From contig JAESUZ010003395.1 of assembly GCA_017311185.1 (NCBI GenBank), forward strand, positions 1,976,285-2,040,284: a stretch of 64,000 bases of DNA. The letters run 5' to 3'. The stretch comes from Proteles cristata cristata (taxonomy: Eukaryota; Chordata; Mammalia; Carnivora; Hyaenidae). Under the pieces are notes generated by a model that was not told the origin of the DNA, searched no databases, and saw only the letters and a program-made list of their open reading frames with translations. This document shows positions 11,098-21,484 of the stretch, one piece after another; the stretch's first letter is position 1; the number at the start of each line of letters is the position of its first letter. The translations under genes were made by a program, and so were the position numbers.

Positions 11098-12198
11098 GCA
11101 CCCAGTTTCCTGTATTAAATTCTTTCCACTGAAAATATTCTGCATATTTTCTGTTTCCCCTGCTGAGATTCCACTCTGAGCCTGACACAAATATGGATAC
11201 AGACAGCTATAGCAGTTTGGACCCTTGGTTGTAAGGCAACGATATAGCTCATTGTGTGCCACAGTTAATTATACACGAGACACACGTTTTCTTGACTTTT
11301 ATGCTGTACGTCCATCCGTACACCATAACATAAAACACAGGGCCAAACATGGAGGACATCCACAAAACAACAAAATAAATCACTGCATTCGGTTCTTGGT
11401 GTAAGATCCCAGGCAATATGGAAAGGACCTAAACTATTTTTTGTTCTTCTCCTGACACATCGTACCATTTCTAACTTGCCTATATGCTCCTCATTAACAT
11501 GCCCTATTATCAAAATTGGGAGTAAGTTTCAATGACCCTGCAACGCCTTTCCCAATGACCATCTCAGCTACCTTGGAATGGGATCTCCGATACCAGTTAG
11601 CTTGTGGAGACTTCTTTATGTTGATATGGAATAGGTACACAAGAACAGCTTGAATTTTGAGAAGAGTGCCCATATAATGAAGTAATAAAATGATGCCAAA
11701 GGATTTTATTGTTGCTGGCTACTTCTGCAAGTCTCAACATCGTTTCTGTAATTAACAGATCTGTATTTGTAATTAAAACATAAACCAGAACTAATAAGAG
11801 ATCATAAGCTTGAGTTTTATAAGCTGCTTCTACCCATAAGCCTTGGGAATTCTGAGATGTTTTAGCCAGTTTATGATGCGGTTCTTATCGTTTTCAGGCT
11901 TCAAGTCACAAATATTGAGTTCATGTTTGTTTTTTTGTTTGTTTGTTTTTTTTAACCCAACTTGCAAATTGTCTTGCTCTCCATCATTATCAATTCGCAA
12001 AGACAGCACCAAAATATTTTTGTTATCATTAATTTTCTTTCCCCTACATACAAAATTCCTAGACCATCCTAAGTACTTGCCTGAGCAGTATGAAAACAAA
12101 ATAATGGAAGTTGGGAAAGCTGAGACCCTTCAGTGGGCCGATGCATCACTGATGACCAGTCACAGTCCAGAACAAAAACAAGAAATGTCATGGCATAT
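11098..12198. other. unique non-coding sequence
   Basis: No coding gene or family-assignable repeat. Contains a T/G-rich run (TTTGTTTTTTTGTTTGTTTG) near 11925-11950. Frames overlapping here (for example 11843-12280) are not recognisable proteins. Confidence 0.5.
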
Positions 12199-12516
12199 AA
12201 AAATGCCACCCCTACTTATGCTGAGTAAAATAAGTCAGGCAGAGAAGTACAGATACCATATGTTTGCACATATAGGCTGATTAGGAGGAACTTAATGGAG
12301 GATGAAGCAGGAGAAGAAGGGGAAAATAGTTGGGGAGAGGGAGGGAGGCAAACGATGAGAGACTCTTGAATGCTGAGAACAAACTGAGGGCTGATGTGGG
12401 GGGAGAGGGGAAGGAGGGTGATGAGCATGGAGGAGGGCACTTGCGGGGATGCACACTGGATGTTATATGGAAACCAACTTGACAATAAACTATTTTAAAA
12501 AAAAAATGCCATCCCT
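12199..12516 (+). mobile_element. 5'-truncated carnivore L1 3' end with TSD
   Basis: A 290-bp L1 tail. It starts near the end of ORF2 (ATGCTGAGTAAAATAAGTCA, ACCATATGTTTGCACATATA) and runs through the carnivore L1 3' UTR (AGAGACTCTTGAATGCTGAG, AACAAACTGAGGGCTGATG, GGAGGGCACTTG, ACTGGATGTTATATGG) to an A10 tail. TSD: AAAAATGCCACCCCT at 12199-12213 and AAAAATGCCATCCCT at 12502-12516, one mismatch. It encodes nothing. The long minus-strand frame over it (169 codons) is an artefact of the pyrimidine-rich antisense UTR. Confidence 0.95.
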
Positions 12517-14148
12517 CAGTCTTGTAAGTGGTTTTCAAAATGTATGGCCAAGAAATGTTTTTTCGACTCCACCATTCTTCTTCCCACTCATTCCCACTCT
12601 GCACAAGTGCACATGTCATTATATTCCAACAAACGCAAACAGCCACTTGGCAAAGATATATTTGGTTTCTCCCCAAATGCCCATATGTCCGTGTCATGCA
12701 GATGCAAATGTTACTGGAAGAAGATATGTAATGCAGTAAATGCCAGGACAAGCTAAGCGAGTGGACTTGGGCTCTTGATGGCATCATCACTTAACTGGGT
12801 ACTCCCCTAGCTCAACCCTAATTTCTTGACTTGTCCTTTAGTTAGGGTATCACTGAAACCCCTAAGTGTTACATCCTTTCATTCACCGAGAAGCTACTGT
12901 AATTATAATTAAGAAACTGGAAAGTGTGAGGAGGAGGCAACCGTTTCCAGTTAGCTTGCATTTGTCTCAGAAAGAGGCTGAGCCCGCAGAGAAGCCACCT
13001 TTTGAACTAAACGGGTTCCTATCTTACAGAGAGATGAAACACACCTTTCACTTGTTAATTCAGTCTTCCACTTTCTACGTATTAACCACGAGGATTACTG
13101 AGATGAAGAAATATGGATTCAGCCTTCAAGAGCTCATTGTTTCCTCAGGGAGAGAGACACATCGGCACACCTGCCCTACCTGGTGATAACTTCCTGCCGT
13201 GGAGTGAGCAGCAGTGCACTCTGGGAGTAATCAAGCAGGGCCAGCCGTAAGAGGATCCCTGACCGTGTTCTCAGCAAATACGCGAACTTCTCTCAAAATG
13301 TGTTACAGTGGCACTGGAGGACAAGCTGATGTCATTATATTCCTTTTGGAGGGAAAAAAAAAAAGACCCTGAGATTTAGGAAAAAAAACTGGAAGTAAAC
13401 TTCCCCACAGCCATCACACAGAGCTGAGATTAGAACCGTTTCTGAAGGCACAGTGACTCAGCCCAACAAAATAGATGTGCCGTTCCAGCACTGCTTGGCA
13501 AAAAGCCCTCCTTGCCATGAGTAGAAAAGATGCTACATTTTGTTTCATATTCAAAATATGTTATATAACCCAGTTGGAATTCAGTGAAACTATGTTCTCG
13601 CTTCATTCCAGACCCTTAAGGGACACCTGGAAGTGAATGTGGGCAATGAACCATCTGTTTTTCTGTTTAGCCTTTCCTTTCCAAAGTCAGTTCTTCCTCT
13701 TGACTCCCCGATCTGTAGGAAGGTGACTACCATTTCCCCGTTATGCAAAAGCAAAGGCCCAGGATCAGCTGTGAGACCTTTCCTTCCCCTTCCCACTCCT
13801 CTCCGTTCGTGACCTGAGGTATACACATTCTTTCCGAGAGTCACGTGACCAGAAACACACTGATCTTCTTTTCTGTCTCCTGTCTCCATTCACATAACAT
13901 CCTGACCCTTGCAATGGTATCCCACTACCTGTTCAGCTCTAAGCTCTCCTGATTTATACTGCCTGATTTGTCTTCTACGTTTCTCCTGTCATCAATTAAT
14001 CATCCACCTTGTGCCAAAACGGTAAGGTCTCTCTTCTACTTGAAAGAGAAAATGCTCAGCCTGATCACTAACAGCTCTCCAGGCTCATGTTCTCTGGCCC
14101 TCTTCTTTGCTCCCTTTAAAAAACAAAGAAAAGAAAAAGATTTGCCTG
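12517..14148. other. unique non-coding sequence
   Basis: About 1.6 kb with no assignable repeat, apart from a segment near 13095-13155 (GAGATGAAGAAATATGGATT, CAAGAGCTCATTG) that resembles an ancient mammalian dispersed repeat. A 99-codon minus frame at 13590-13889 has no recognisable domain. Confidence 0.5.
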
Positions 14149-14380
14149 TTTTTTTTTTCTAATGTTCATTTATTTATTTTTTGAGACAGAGAGGGATAGA
14201 GCGTGAGTGAGTGGGGGAAGGGCAGAGACAGAGGGAGAGAGAGAATCCCAAGCAGGTTCCAGGTTCTGCACTGTCAGTATAGAGCCTGACACGGGGCTCA
14301 AACTCAGGAACCATGAGATCATGACCTGAGCCTAAATCATGAGTTCGATGTTCAACCAACTGAGCCACCCAGGAATCCCT
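14149..14380 (-). mobile_element. carnivore tRNA-Lys SINE (older type B)
   Basis: Reverse SINE with a T11 tail, a GGGAGAGAGAGAATCCCAAG body, ACGGGGCTCAAACTCAGGAA, and the type B mark read on the minus strand (AACTCATGATTTAGG). The 5' end is AACTGAGCCACCCAGG. Moderately diverged; target duplication not clear. Confidence 0.92.
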
Positions 14381-14674
14381 ACTGGTCCTCTACTAAGTTC
14401 TGATCCAGTCAGGTCATTTCCTCACTGGTGGCCCACATTCACCTGGAGTTCTCACACTGTCATATTTGACTATGCTACTTCCCTTCCCTAGGGTGCTTTA
14501 TGTCTTCCCGTCCATATCCCTCCTTTGAGAAGGCTCCACCTCAGCCCCTTGAAATCTTTCTTAATTGTTCTAGTTAATCATGTCTTCCTTCCACTCAGAA
14601 CCCTCAAAGAGGGTGAGGTGGCCCTCACCTTAGCAGGCCCGGTCAGGAAATACTCTTTTACAGCTATGTGTCAA
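14381..14674. other. unique non-coding sequence
   Basis: No repeat or gene recognised. It is C/T-rich with a 65-codon frame of no recognisable product. Confidence 0.5.
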
Positions 14675-15175
14675 ATCTTCCCAAGTATTCATCTAGGACT
14701 TAATACATGCCAGTCACTGTAGGAGATGCCTTACTTATACTATCTTTTTTTGTTTTAAAATTTTAAATGTCTATTTATTTTTTGAGAGAGTGGGAGGGGA
14801 AGGACAGACAGAAAGGGAGACACAGAATCTGAAGTAGGTTCCAGGCTCTGAGCTGTCAGCACAGAGTCCGACGTGGGGCTCAAACTAGTGAACTACAAGA
14901 TCATGACCTGAGCTAAAGTCAGGTCATGCTTAACTGACTGAGCCACCCAGGTGTCCTTTTTTTTTTCAAGTTATTAAGCTTATATTATCTTGGTAAAGTC
15001 TTTCAAAAACCTCAGGAGTCAGTATCCCATTTTCAGATGAGAAAACCAAGGTCCAGAGAAGAATAGTCCCTGACGGACCTAGGGCCACACAGCTAGTTAG
15101 CATCCAAGGTTGTCTAGAGTTCAGGTCTGTCAGATGGCAGGTCCATGCAGTTTCCACTGTGATATTATGATATAA
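14675..15175 (-). mobile_element. MIR SINE split by a younger SINE
   Basis: MIR in reverse orientation. The left part (ATACATGCCAGTCACTGTAG) lies before 14745. The right part (TATCCCATTTTCAGATGAGA, CACACAGCTAGTTAGCATCC, AGAGTTCAGGTCTGTC) runs from about 14980. A carnivore SINE sits between them. This gives a relative age: MIR first, SINE second. Confidence 0.8.
14745..14956 (-). mobile_element. carnivore tRNA-Lys SINE inside an MIR
   Basis: Reverse type A SINE: ATGTCTATTTATTTTTTGAG, CCAGGCTCTGAGCTGTCAGC, GACGTGGGGCTCAAAC, GACTGAGCCACCCAGGTG. Likely target copies are CTTATACTATCTT at 14734-14746 and CTTATATTATCTT at 14980-14992. The right copy stands about 23 bases beyond the SINE head, across a T-run and CAAGTTATTAAG, so extra bases entered at the 5' junction or the target assignment is loose. 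Confidence 0.92.
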
Positions 15176-17284
15176 ACTCTTTGACAGAAAGGACTGTGCA
15201 TAGGACCTCTTTAGAACCCACCAGCAGTTTACATAGCACAAATCCCTAATGATATGTACTCACTAAATTTTTCATCCAAAGGGTGCTCTGTAAGCTCAGT
15301 TTTAAAAGAGACAGTAACAATAGAGTTCAAGCCCACTCCAGGCTCTAAATGCCCGACTACACGTGGAGTCTGCAGAAGTGCACGCCTGTTTCCATTGCAG
15401 AAATACACACCCACTTCCTTTCCTAAGAGAAGTGCAAGAAAGCCGATTTGTCCATGGGTGGGAGAAAGAAGATCTTAGAAGCCTCTCTCGTCAGTGAGAA
15501 AAGAGAGGCCTCAAACTGCACCTGCCAGCTCTTTCCTTCTCACCATTTGATTTGGGGTTGGCCCAAATCGTATTTAGCATCTAGGGTACTGGCCGATGTC
15601 CTCCAGTTTATGCTTTGACGAAGAGGATGGTGAAGGTAACACTGACTTTATAGTGAACGGCTCTTTGGGAGTCGGTCCTCCACAACAACCTTCCACTACT
15701 TTGCTCCAGTACAGTGAGGCCATCCCACATGACCCCAGTGAAAGCGGTGACCTGCTAATGGAGTCCTTGCACCAGACAGGAGTGGCAAATTCTACTTGAA
15801 GCAAGCCTCCTTTGGCTGTCGAAAAGTCTTCACTAGACCGGATTAGAAATAGGAGTGTCACAAATCTGAAGTTTTTCAAAAACACTGAGGAGAGATATGA
15901 CTTGCTTTATGATCAAAAAGTTCATGTCTGTAGAGCCAGTGATTAAGGAAATTTTTCATAAGACTCAAGAGGTTCTCTGAAGATCTGGTGACTAAGAATG
16001 TCAGTCTCTGTGATGAAAAATAACTAGAGTCAGGTTAAAGAATAATGTTTGTATCTTCACTGTGTGTGAGTTCAAGAACTATATTCCACTAGAGTTAGCT
16101 AATATTATGCAAGCTTTGAAAAGAGAGATGTTTTGTGACTAGGATAACCTACGGAGAATAAAAAGTCTGATTTCATGAAATGCCTCTGGTAAAATTAGAA
16201 CCTGTTTCTATGCTTATTCAAGGAAAATAGAAAGTAATGAAAATTAAAAGAGTGGCAGAAGAATCTTGCAAAAATCCTGACAAGATGGCAATCTAGAATT
16301 CAATAGAGTTGATTTTGTCTTTTTCTATGGTTTCATCAGCTTTTTATCGCCCTTCCTTTCCATTTCTTTTTCTTTCTGTCTCTCTCAAATAAAGACACAT
16401 TTCTTAGTAAATTCATTATATGCATAAAAGCAGTATTTTCAGTGAGGGCATGCAAGTTTTTAAAGAAGAGACTTCTGCACTGAGCAATGGGGGAGACCAT
16501 GCTCGTCAGCAACCCGCCAACAAGCAGTTACTACTTGGTACACACTTAATTTAAGGGGCCGTGTAAGGAGAGAAGTGGCTGATTTTAGCCAAGCTTCAGG
16601 GCTCTAGCCTGGCAGATGCATTTGTCTGGGTATCATGGTTTGGAAACTATTTATCCTATCAAGAGCCAGGAATAGAACCTGCACACTGACATGTTTAACA
16701 CAGAGGGCCCAGAGCTGCTGAAGCCAGAGCACAGATAAGATTCAAGTGTTAACCACAGAGAACAGTTAATATCAATGTCAGTGGAGATGGAGTTAATCAG
16801 TTTGAACTGTCATTCATTCATTGATGAAATCTAATGGGTGCCATACTCTGTGCTTGACAGACTTCCTAGTGAGAACACAGGCTGGTGTTGAGCTGGCAGA
16901 CCAAGTCAGACTCTGAAGTCAAAGCTGAGAATACCTGAGAAACACTCAAGAGAGAGGAGTTGCAGAAGTCTTGATCCTAGAGCCCTGGGGGAAAATGCTC
17001 TTAGGTTGCTATTGAGCCAACTGCCCTATAACGTGGTCTGCAGGGTTCAGAAGATTCTTATCACTGGGCGGGTCTGAATAGGCTCCTGCAAACCAGGAGC
17101 ATCCCAGGCCACTGAGGACCTTTCCTTTTGTTACTCAGGCTAGTGCAAGGGAAGGAACAGTATCACAGAAAGGTGTGGACCCAGGGACTTCTCCCAGTGG
17201 TGCTGTACAAAGTGGCATTATAGACATGAGGCATCTAGTACAGTTCCTGGTGACCACTGAAGCCTGGACCGAATACTAATGTCT
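15176..17284. other. unique non-coding sequence
   Basis: About 2.1 kb with no assignable repeat. A 67-codon plus frame at 15596-15799 has a compositionally protein-like product (an acidic FDEEDGEGNTDF segment, then a proline/serine-rich part), but I recognise no family, and a 103-codon minus frame lies over it. No supporting splice or promoter context was found. Confidence 0.5.
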
Positions 17285-17372
17285 ACCCTGCAGTTACTAA
17301 TTGGGTAAATGACAGCCCACTGAACGTCTGTATCTACATTTATAAATTGGGCATCATAACACCTTCTGTGTC
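17285..17372 (+). mobile_element. MIR SINE fragment
   Basis: Forward MIR core in diverged form: AATTGGGTAAATGACAGCCC, then CTGTATCTACATTTATAAAT and TGGGCATCATAACACCTT (compare CTCATCTGTAAAATGGGGATAATA in MIR). Short fragment. Confidence 0.5.
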
Positions 17373-17394
17373 TGGTCTTGGTCTATTTGTCCTC

Positions 17395-17812
17395 TGCTCT
17401 GCTTTGCTCTGCTCTGCGGTGCAAGAGGCTGACCCTGCAACTGCATTTTTCTGTTTCCTGGCCCATGGGAGGGAGGCACTCGTGGGAGAATGGAGGGCAG
17501 GAGAAAGAGAGATACCAGGGTATTTTTCCCGCAGTCTCGCTGCCTTGGCGGGCATTTCCAGAAGTAGCTGTGTCTCTGCTGTGGTTCTGGTTCCTTCTGG
17601 GCTCTGGCAATTCTATCTTCTTCCTTTATCCATCAATATGAAGGTGACTCACCATCCCTCCTGGCTTCTCAGCTCTTGCATTCCCTGTATTATCAATTTA
17701 CTATCTTATGTTCTCTTTGTTACCAATTCTCCATCTTAAATCCACTCTGTTATAAATATGTAGAAGGTTTCTTTTTCCTGCTTGGATTCTGACCAATGCA
17801 CTTTTGCATCGT
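17395..17812 (+). repeat. probable ancient dispersed repeat, family unassigned
   Basis: Segments such as GGAGAAAGAGAGATACCAGG, TGTGGTTCTGGTTCCTTCTG, GGGCTCTGGCAATTC, CACCATCCCTCCTGG and the end TTCCTGCTTGGATTCTGACC recur in mammalian genomes as an old repeat, as I remember it. I cannot name the family with confidence. A CTCTG-rich run (CTCTGCTCTGCTTTGCTCTG) opens it. The 130-codon frame at 17347-17739 lies across it and is not a recognised protein. Confidence 0.35.
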
Positions 17813-18644
17813 TCTTATACAGAATAGTGGTAGTGCTCACTTTGACAGCACATATAATAAGGAGTGGTGGTAATTTCAGACACAGAGGCTCTAGTACAGT
17901 GTCTGGTGAACAGTCAAATGCTCAGGTATTTGCCAACTAGATACGGTTGTCAAACTAAGACCTGATTTATGAGGGTCTCTGGAGTCCCTAATTTAGGCTT
18001 CATCTCCAATTGTTCTTCATTGGGCTTACTTCGCATGGCATCTGTTTGGTAACTACATATATATATATATGCTTTTGCATGTGAGCTTAGATAATATTTT
18101 AAAATTAATGTTTTATGCTTTTCATGGCCCTAAATGTGCTAGGAATAGTGCGTGTGTGTGCTGATTAAATGCATAATAATGGAAAGAAAGCCTTGAAATT
18201 TACTTCTTTCTCCTCTCTTGGTGCAGTTTGCGAGATTACCCTGTTTCCCAGGTGGTCTGGGGGTGGGCGTCTCCTCCCTGAGCCCATCTGATGCTTTCTC
18301 GCATAGCCTGAGGGTTGTGTGCAGGAGCCCATGGCAGCTGTGACGGATCCTGGAAATCTATCACAGGCCAAGTTTTTCTGAGCACAGTATACGCATCGGT
18401 GCGTTCACCGAGAGAAATAAGAGCAGTACCTTGTCATCATTACTTACAGGTGTCTTGTCTGCCTATGGGATACCATGTAACCCTTTGCCTAGAAGCACAA
18501 TTATTACCTTTACTGCATATTTCATTGTTAAAACTCAGACGTGTTGAAGAGGTCTCCCAACCAACCATCACTTGTCCTCGGTATAAATATTCTTTTCTTG
18601 AGAACTGGGGTACTGATTAAGGGACACCCTTTTGTATCATCTTT
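17813..18644. other. unique non-coding sequence
   Basis: Contains a short (TA)8 run at about 18056-18071. No gene or repeat recognised. A 101-codon frame at 18315-18620 has no recognisable domain. Confidence 0.5.
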
Positions 18645-18760
18645 GGCATGGTATTTAACCTCGAGTCACAGTGTCCTCATCTGTAAAACTGGCAAAATAT
18701 TACCTTCCTAATAATATTATTTTCAGAATTACAAGGATATATAAATGTTTTGTTTTTTAT
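18645..18760 (+). mobile_element. MIR SINE fragment
   Basis: Forward MIR centre: TATTTAACCTCGAGTCACAG, TGTCCTCATCTGTAAAACTG, GCAAAATATTACCTTCC, then AATTACAAGGATATATAAAT. Truncated at both ends and directly followed by an L1. Confidence 0.7.
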
Positions 18761-18767
18761 TTTCAAA

Positions 18768-20260
18768 TCAAGGGATCCAAGGATGCCAGCACCTTTCAAT
18801 GGGGAAAGAATAGTCTTTTCAACAGATGGTGCTGGGAAAACTGGATACCCACATGCAAAAGAATGAAGTTGGACCCTTACCTAATACCACACACAAAAAT
18901 TAACTCTAAATGGATCAAAGACCAAAACGTAAGACCAAAAACTATAAAACTCTTAGAAGAAAATAATGGACAGGAGCGCCTGGGAGGCTCAGTTCGTTAA
19001 GCATCTGACTCTTGATTTCAGCTCAGGTCATGATCTCACAGTTCATAAGATCGAGCCCCACATCAAGCTCTGTGGGATTTCTTCTCTCTCTCTCTCTCTC
19101 TCAAAATAAATAAATAAATAAACTTTAAGAGAAAAGGAGGAAAGAAAGGATAAAAGCTTCATGACATTGGATTTGGCAATGATGTCTTGGATATGACATC
19201 AAAGGCACAGGCAACAAAATAAAAAGAGACATTAGATTGCATGAAACTTTAAACATTGTTGCATCAAAGCATACTACCAACAGAATAAAAAGGAAACCCA
19301 GATAATGGGAGAAAATATTTGTAAACCATATACTTAAAAAAGATTAATATCCAAAATATAGAGAGAGTCCCTGAAACTCAACAAGAAGACAAACAACACG
19401 GTTCAAAAATGAGCAAAGGACTCAAATAGATATTTCTATTTGACTCAAAGAACATACACAAATGTCCAATAAGCACATGAAAAGTTGCTCAATATCACTA
19501 GTCATTAGAGCAATGAAAATCAAAACCACAATGAGATACCACTTCAAGCATGTTAGAATGGCTACTATCAAACAAATAGAAAATAACAAGTGTTGGCAAG
19601 GATGTGGAAAAATTGGAACCACTCTGCCCTGGAGGCGGAAATGTAAAATGATACAGATGCTGTGGGGAAAAGTATGGCAGTCCTCAAAAAATTAAAAAGA
19701 GAATTACCACATGATCCAGTAATTCCCCTCCTGGGTATACGCCCCCAAAGAAGTGAAAGCAGGGTCTCAAAGAGATATTTGTGCACCCATGTTCATAACA
19801 GTTTTATTTACAACAGCTAAATGGTGGAAGCAACGCAGTGTCCATCAATGAATAAATGGATAAGCAAAATATATGATACATACAATGGAACATTAGTCAA
19901 CCTTAAAAAGGAACGACATTCTGACTTATGCTACAACATGAATGAACCTTAAGGATGTGCTAAGTGAAATAAGCTGCTCACCAAAAGACAAATGGATGCT
20001 TCCACTCTTCTATGCACCACCTAACGTAGTCAAAATCATAGGGACAGAAAATAGAATGGTGGTTGCCAGGTCCTGGGAGTAGGGGAAAATGGAGAGCTAC
20101 TATTTCATGTACAGTTTTACAAGCTGAAAAGTGTTAGGGAGGTGGATGGTGGTGATGGATGCACCACGTTATGAACATACTTAATACCACGGAACTGTAC
20201 ACTTAAAAATTGTTAAGATGGCAAATTGTGTTTTACCGCAGTCAACAAATTTGAGTTGGG
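18768..20260 (+). mobile_element. L1 LINE 3' third, 5'-truncated
   Basis: Forward L1 ORF2 C-terminal part and 3' UTR. It starts at ATGCCAGCACCTTTCAATGG (the conserved 'ttcaatggggaaagaatagtc' region), passes GGACCCTTACCTAATACCAC, then after a SINE at 18973-19130 continues with GGATTTGGCAATGATGTCTT, ACCACAATGAGATACCACTT, CACTGTGTGTCCATCAATGA-like text near 19838, and ends at TACACTTAAAAATTGTTAAG with a TTTTACC terminus near 20238. The 3' style fits a placental-wide L1MA-like subfamily. Frames of about 77 to 109 codons survive but are interrupted; it cannot move itself. Confidence 0.88.
18973..19130 (+). mobile_element. carnivore tRNA-Lys SINE (type B, internally shortened)
   Basis: Head GAGCGCCTGGGAGGCTCAG, the type B insertion GACTCTTGATTTCAGCTCAG, then ATCGAGCCCCACATCAAGCT. 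The body then jumps within a few bases to a pure CT run (19081-19102) and AAATAAATAAATAAATAAAC tail. About 60 to 70 bases of the usual middle are missing. It lies inside the L1 at 18768. Confidence 0.9.
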
Positions 20261-21442
20261 GGGAGGGGACAAAGGGACCCATGAAGTAAAAAACCACCTC
20301 GCTCAGGATGATCTAACACCTTGTGGACTGACTGGATATGTGAGGCTGAGTCTTAGAACTCTGCAGAAGGGCAAGAGCCCCTTTGTCTCCTGTGACTCCT
20401 TCAGTAACCCTTGTCCTGCTTCTTATGTTACCCAGCAAACTGGAGACTTGCACACTTGAGGCTCAGGGGAAAGTATGTAATTAGAAAAAAAAAAAACAAA
20501 AAACAAAACAAAACACAGCTCTCATCCTTAAGAAGGTCGCAGTGTGGATGAGGAAAGTATATGTTCCCTCCCGGTTCGTTTCAGCTCTTCTGTCTTACTC
20601 AGCTGCCTTAAAGAAAGGCTCATGCCTTGCAAAGATTACCTTAATTTTTTACAGGAAGGAGCCTGCAGATCACTGGTAGCAACTATTGTTCATGATAAAA
20701 TGTCTCAAATAGTGGGGGGACATCTAGATTTGGTAGGAAAAACAAAGCTCAAGCTAAAGTTGGGAGCCCCAAAGCCGGCCGGTATAAGAACGTAGCCCTT
20801 CAGGCTAAGTTCTCGGCCTATCTTTTGGAGTGACTCACCAGAAGACTCTTGTCATAGAGAGAGGCATCTTCCTTTTTCCAGCAATAGACTCTCAAAGATC
20901 TTCCATCCTTGTCTCCTTAAAACTTTGATCTCCAAAACTTAGTTGGGACTCTAGAGAAAAACAAACAAACAAAACAAAACAATAAGGCCAGTAATTTAGG
21001 AACGCAGCACCTAGTCATTCCTTCTCTTCTTTGAGTCTTCCCTACCCTAAATAGAAAGCAGGAAACCTCTTGTATGAAAGTCAGCACCACCGAGAACGTT
21101 GCTGTGCATGCTTCTCATCCTTGAAAAGAAAGGACTTCACAATATCATGTGTCATACATAACAGAAACCAAAGGCAGGCGAACCGAGTATACAGACTATG
21201 GAGTCTTTCATCGCTGGGTTCTGACTTGGAGAGCTCATGCCTAGATTAATGAAATGAAAGTGTGGAGCATTGACGGAATCATCAAGATGGTTTAGATAGG
21301 GAGGGGAAACAGACAAGAGCGGAGGCGGGAGAAATACGCCATTTCCATTGCCCAGCTCATCATTTCCTTAGTTGATGACCCACTGCTGTTAACTTTCAAT
21401 GGCTTTCTTTTCCCACCACACCTCTTCTTCCTTTTCTACACG

Positions 21443-21468
21443 CCCACCCCACCCCACCCCACCCCCAC
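21443..21468 (-). repeat. (CCCCA)n tract, G-quadruplex candidate on the minus strand
   Basis: Five C-runs of 3 to 5 separated by single A residues. The minus strand therefore reads G5-T-G4-T-G4-T-G4-T-G3, a textbook one-nucleotide-loop G-quadruplex pattern. A T7 run and a TTTGCAG acceptor-like site follow directly at 21471-21484. Confidence 0.85.
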
Positions 21469-21470
21469 TT

Positions 21471-21484
21471 TTTTTCTTTGCAGG
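21471..21484 (+). other. splice-acceptor-like site
   Basis: A pyrimidine tract (the C-rich run plus TTTTTTTCTTT) ends in GCAG at 21481-21484. The frame directly after it stays open for 26 codons (VASIHNVSNNHCG onwards) before a TAA at about 21563-21565. An AATAAA lies at 21786-21791. These would fit a terminal exon of a gene or lncRNA, but acceptor-like strings are common and no donor partner was identified. Confidence 0.2.

Noticed and set aside
11843..12280. 145-codon plus frame
   Set aside because: Runs through a T-rich tract and into the L1 3' end; no domain or family recognised.
12281..12790. 169-codon minus-strand frame, the longest after the L1 relics
   Set aside because: Its C-terminal half is the antisense of the G-rich carnivore L1 3' UTR (serine/proline/leucine-rich low complexity) and the rest has no recognisable domain.
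17347..17739. 130-codon plus frame
   Set aside because: Lies over a probable ancient dispersed repeat and three overlapping frames on both strands compete for the same DNA.
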